Origin: an uncultured Fimbriimonadales bacterium
Lineage (GTDB): Bacteria; Armatimonadota; Fimbriimonadia; Fimbriimonadales; GBS-DC
Length of the DNA: 24,206 nt
Assembly (NCBI GenBank): GCA_937925775.1
Contig: CALAMM010000141.1
Coordinates: 1 to 24,206 of the forward strand
Direction of reading: 5' to 3'
The position numbers and the translations under genes were made by a program. This document shows positions 21,456-24,206 of this stretch, in pieces. The notes below the pieces were generated by a model. That model saw only the letters and a program-made list of their open reading frames with translations. It was not told the origin of the DNA and searched no databases. Numbering within the stretch: the stretch's first letter is position 1; each line of letters starts with the position of its first letter.

Positions 21456-22488
21456 ACCGCCTGCCCCGACGCAGGCGATAGACATACGCCAGCACTTCCG
21501 CCACTGCCTGATACAGCGTGCTGGGGATTTCCTCGCCAACCTCCGCCTGCGCGTAGAGGCTTCGGGCAAGTGGCGGGTTCGGCACAATCGGCACATGCCA
21601 TTTCAACGCCTCTTCGCGGATTCGTTGCGCGAGCCAGCCCCTGCCTTTGGCGACCACGCGCGGCGCGCTCATCGACGCGCGGTCATACCGCAACGCCACG
21701 GCATAGGTCACAGGGTTCGTCACCACCACATCAGCGCGGCGCACATCGCGTATCGATCGCTGCCGCGCCGCCTCTTGCATCTTCTGGCGAATCCGCGCCC
21801 GCAGGTGGGGGTCGCCCTCCATCTGTTTGTATTCCTCTTTGAGTTCGTAGCGCGACATTCGGATGGTTTTCTCAAAGTCCCACCGCTGATACAGATAGTC
21901 CAGAATCGCCAGCACGAGCCACAGCACCCCGACGCGCAGTCCCACCTGATAGAGCGCGTCCGCCATCGGGGCGAGTGCGTGCGGGGTCGGCAACTGCGAC
22001 GCCGCGACGAGCCGCTCGGTCTCGACCTGCAGCGTGCGCCACGCCACCCACGCAATCAGCCCGAACTTCAGCACAGCTTTGAGCAGCTCCACCACCGAAC
22101 GCTGCGAGAAGAGCCGTTGAAACCCACGCAGGGGGTTAATCCGATTGAGGTCAGGCTGCAGGGGCTGCGCGGAGAGGTGCAGCCCCACCTGCATCGCGTT
22201 GGCAATCAGAGCGGTCAAGAACGCCGCCGTGAGTAGGGGCGCAAGGAACGCAAGCGCGCTCCACATCAGCGCGTCTGAGAGGCGCAGCGTCCCCGCCTGC
22301 AGGAGCTGGTGTTGAAACGCTGTCAAAAACCGCTCACCGCCCCAGCGCATGGCAAGCGGCAGCATAAGCACCAGCGCGAGAAAGATGACCGCCCCATTGA
22401 TTTCGGTGGAACGCGCGACCTGCCCTTTCCGACGCGCCTCCTGCCGCTTGCGCGGCGTCGCCTGCTCTGTGCGCTCCTCATCTGCCAT
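21454..22488 (-). CDS. flhB: Flagellar type III export switch protein FlhB
   Basis: FlhB is an inner-membrane component of the flagellar export gate; its cytoplasmic domain autocleaves to switch export specificity. 344 aa. The start MADEERTEQATPRKRQEARRKGQVA is the classic FlhB/YscU N-terminus. Four hydrophobic segments follow (about 30-50, 75-100, 140-160, 180-200), then a basic linker and the FlhB_C domain. The autocleavage motif, normally NPTH, reads N258-P-V-T261 (VVTNPVTYAVALRYD). Asn and Pro are kept, but Thr and His are changed. The C-terminal landmark VVAKGRGWLAQRIREEA is intact. No other flagellar or secretion gene is visible. A GATAAT box sits 8 nt before the ATG and there is no Shine-Dalgarno. 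Confidence 0.94.
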   Translation of the reverse strand: MADEERTEQATPRKRQEARRKGQVARSTEINGAVIFLALVLMLPLAMRWGGERFLTAFQHQLLQAGTLRLSDALMWSALAFLAPLLTAAFLTALIANAMQVGLHLSAQPLQPDLNRINPLRGFQRLFSQRSVVELLKAVLKFGLIAWVAWRTLQVETERLVAASQLPTPHALAPMADALYQVGLRVGVLWLVLAILDYLYQRWDFEKTIRMSRYELKEEYKQMEGDPHLRARIRQKMQEAARQRSIRDVRRADVVVTNPVTYAVALRYDRASMSAPRVVAKGRGWLAQRIREEALKWHVPIVPNPPLARSLYAQAEVGEEIPSTLYQAVAEVLAYVYRLRRGRR

Positions 22489-22496
22489 ATGTGGAA

Positions 22497-22502
22497 ATTA
22501 TC
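22497..22502 (-). promoter_or_regulatory. Possible -10 box of flhB
   Basis: GATAAT on the minus strand ends 8 nt before ATG 22488, placing the transcript start at or one to two bases before the codon. A -35 element is not evident. Confidence 0.4.
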
Positions 22503-22603
22503 GGCGTTTTACTGGGACGATTGCACGACGGCGCGCTATCTCTTTTGACTGTCGCAAGCACCCGTAGCAGGATTCTCACCGCGTTGAGCGTAATTGGCAC
22601 AGT

Positions 22604-23872
22604 ATGAACCACACCATCACACGGCGAGAGTTTCTGAAGGTGAGCGTGGCGCTGAGCGCGCTGCCGATTGCGCAGTTCGCGCACGCGCAGGGTTCGGATC
22701 GAATTAAGGTCGGTTTAGTTGGTTGTGGCGGGCGCGGCACGGGCGCCGCGATTGATTGCCTCAACGCCGATAAGGGAACCATCATCTGGGCACTGGGCGA
22801 TGTGTTTGAAGATCGGCTAAACGCCAGCTACGAAGGTCTCAAGGAACAGTTCCCAGAGCGCGTGGAAGTTTCCCCCGAGCGGCGCTTTCTCGGCTTCGAC
22901 TCCTACAAAAAGGTGCTGGAGAGCGGGATTGACCTGGTGCTGCTCTGCACGCCGCCCGCGTTCCGCCCCGTGCATTTTCTGGCGGCGATGGAGGCGGGCA
23001 AGCATGTGTTTATGGAGAAGCCCGTCGCCGTGTGTCCTGAAGGCGTGCGGATGGTGCTGCGCGGGGACGAGATTGCCCGGCGGAAACGGCTCGGCGTGAT
23101 GCCCGGCACGCAGTATCGGTGGCATCCGGGCTATCAAGGCGTCATCGAGCGCCTTCGCGCGGGGCATATCGGCGAGCTGCGCGCCGCCTACGCCTTCTAC
23201 AACGATGCCAGCCCCGCCCCCAGACCGCGTGAGCAGGGCTGGAGTGAAATGGTATATCAGCTCCGCAACTGGCTGTTCTACAACTGGCTCGCAGGCGACC
23301 AGCCCGTGGAGCAGTTCGTCCACAACATCGATGTGATGAACTGGGTGATGGACAGCGTTCCCACACGGGCGATGGCGATGGGCGGTAGGCAGGTGCGCAC
23401 CGCGCCTGAATACGGCGATGTGTACGACCATTTCGCGATTGAATATGAGTATCCCAACGGCGTGCGCGTGCTGGCGATGTGCCGCCAGATGGACAACACC
23501 GCCTATCGCGTATCGAACCTCGTCGTCGGCTCCGCTGGAACCGCCCTGATGGAACAGTTCACCAACTTCTATGTGCGCGGTAAAGAGACATGGGAGCCGG
23601 GCAAACAGTGGCTTAACCCCTATGTGGAGGAGCATCGCGTGCTGATTGAGAGCATCCGCAAAGGCAGCCCCATCAACGAGACGCGCACCATCGCCGAAAG
23701 CACGCTCACGGCGATTATGGGGCGCATGTCAGCGTACACGGGCAAGATTGTGACCTGGGAGGCGGCGATGAACTCGAAACTGAACCTCGTGGAGCGCGTG
23801 ATGAATCTCCACTACGACTCGCCCACGCCGCAGGATCCAGTGCCCATGCCCGGGATAACACCGTTAGTCTAG
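22604..23872 (+). CDS. Gfo/Idh/MocA family oxidoreductase with Tat signal
   Basis: 422 aa. The N-terminus carries a twin-arginine signal (TRREFLK at 6-12, then a hydrophobic stretch ending in AHAQ), so export as a folded, cofactor-loaded protein is expected. The Rossmann domain follows: IKVGLVGCGGRGTGAA, LVLLCTPPAFRPVH, and the family EKP motif in HVFMEKPVAV. The C-terminal substrate domain contains VEQFVHNIDVMNWV, with a probable catalytic His in HNID. Relatives oxidise or reduce sugars or cyclitols with tightly bound NAD(P). The substrate cannot be told from sequence. Diverges from flhB; possible -35 TTGACT at 22545-22550 without a convincing -10. Followed by the non-coding hairpin array. 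Confidence 0.93.
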   Translation: MNHTITRREFLKVSVALSALPIAQFAHAQGSDRIKVGLVGCGGRGTGAAIDCLNADKGTIIWALGDVFEDRLNASYEGLKEQFPERVEVSPERRFLGFDSYKKVLESGIDLVLLCTPPAFRPVHFLAAMEAGKHVFMEKPVAVCPEGVRMVLRGDEIARRKRLGVMPGTQYRWHPGYQGVIERLRAGHIGELRAAYAFYNDASPAPRPREQGWSEMVYQLRNWLFYNWLAGDQPVEQFVHNIDVMNWVMDSVPTRAMAMGGRQVRTAPEYGDVYDHFAIEYEYPNGVRVLAMCRQMDNTAYRVSNLVVGSAGTALMEQFTNFYVRGKETWEPGKQWLNPYVEEHRVLIESIRKGSPINETRTIAESTLTAIMGRMSAYTGKIVTWEAAMNSKLNLVERVMNLHYDSPTPQDPVPMPGITPLV

Positions 23873-23898
23873 GGACTCATCGGGTTCCTCGCTCTTGC

Positions 23899-24206
23899 GC
23901 GACGGCGTTCCTGCCGCGCTTGTTGAACTCAGGCGTTGTACCCTTGTCAGAGCCCCTCTCCCACGCTGCGGAAGAGGAGAGCGGGTGAGGGTGAAAGGAG
24001 GCGTTTGGTACGATGGCGTCCCCGCCGTCGCGCACCAGCTAATCCACCTGCAAACGCCCCGACGGCGAGGATGCCCATGCCACAGACGACGGCGGGGGCG
24101 CCGTCGTAAATGCTTCCCGTGAGAAATCATACGCTTGGTGCGACGGCATTCCTGCCGTCGTGCAGTGCGCTGGGACATCGGTTCGAGCGCGACGGCAGGA
24201 ATGCCG
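23899..24206. repeat. Array of GACGGC hairpin repeats in the gene-free right end
   Basis: From 23873 to the window edge (334 bp) I see no gene. At least six related units occur at 23899-23919, 24011-24033, 24060-24079, 24085-24107, 24140-24163 and 24187-24206. The clearest hairpins are ACGACGGCG-GGGG-CGCCGTCGT (24086-24107) and CGACGGCA-TTCC-TGCCGTCG (24141-24160). The last unit is in the opposite orientation: CGGCATTCCTGCCGTCG (24144-24160) is the exact reverse complement of 24190-24206. A further pair, GGCGTTTG (24000-24007) with CAAACGCC (24051-24058), encloses the second unit. The array continues beyond the window. Confidence 0.85.
23956..23981. repeat. REP-like CTCTCC/GGAGAG palindrome within the array
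   Basis: CTCTCC (23956-23961) pairs with GGAGAG (23976-23981) and is followed by GCGGGTGAGGGTG. It is similar in kind to the palindrome at 8308-8354, so two members of that family lie in the window. Confidence 0.6.

Noticed and set aside
23864..24178. 104-codon minus-strand frame at the right end
   Set aside because: It consists of the hairpin array and REP-like palindrome read as protein (PLPQRGRG-type peptide) and has no ribosome-binding site or homology.
23899..24206. CRISPR array
   Set aside because: Units are of unequal spacing, differ in sequence, are self-complementary and occur in both orientations; no cas genes are near.

Overview
The window is GC-rich bacterial chromosome from a diderm. 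It encodes a Kdo transferase (waaA), a flagellar export protein (flhB) and a secreted protein ending in dockerin-like calcium-binding repeats. Together with the divergent and leaderless-looking promoters and the dispersed palindromes, this suggests a (probably thermophilic) member of Armatimonadota, perhaps Fimbriimonadia-like. The phylum is an inference of moderate confidence, because no rRNA gene is present.

Layout. 1-176 is the tail of a dockerin-type protein, followed by a strong hairpin shared with the convergent mutS2 (257-2602, minus). mutS2 and gcvH (2656, plus) diverge from a symmetrical promoter. gcvH and gcvPA form a partial glycine-cleavage operon. The thiC promoter overlaps the gcvPA stop codon and leads into a TPP riboswitch, a Shine-Dalgarno-masking hairpin and thiC (4558-5895). 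A minus-strand cluster follows, in transcription order rnc, mtnP, a GHL10-like glycosidase and a beta-lactamase-fold protein (9876 down to 6028). Next come a plus-strand pair (polysaccharide deacetylase, M29 aminopeptidase) and a CDGSH iron-sulfur protein, separated by a long inverted repeat.

The minus-strand cluster slipin, UPF0175, GAF-PAS histidine kinase, dut occupies 15637-12205. The UPF0175 gene lies between two 47-bp direct repeats and appears to be the surviving antitoxin half of a decayed toxin-antitoxin pair. A lysophospholipid-acyltransferase-like gene and waaA are translationally coupled on the minus strand. A small secreted His-rich protein sits directly before an SbcC/Rad50-type ATPase on the plus strand. 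flhB (minus) and a Tat-exported Gfo/Idh/MocA oxidoreductase (plus) diverge. The last 334 bases hold no gene but contain an array of short GC-rich hairpins.

Most of the window is housekeeping. The less ordinary signals are: recurring -10 boxes 6-8 nt from start codons (leaderless mRNAs); the decayed toxin-antitoxin locus; two or three families of dispersed palindromes placed at gene ends; a serine hydrolase lacking the SxxK lysine; an FlhB with an altered NPTH motif; and the hairpin array at the right edge. I did not find a convincing new multi-gene defence or biosynthetic system.
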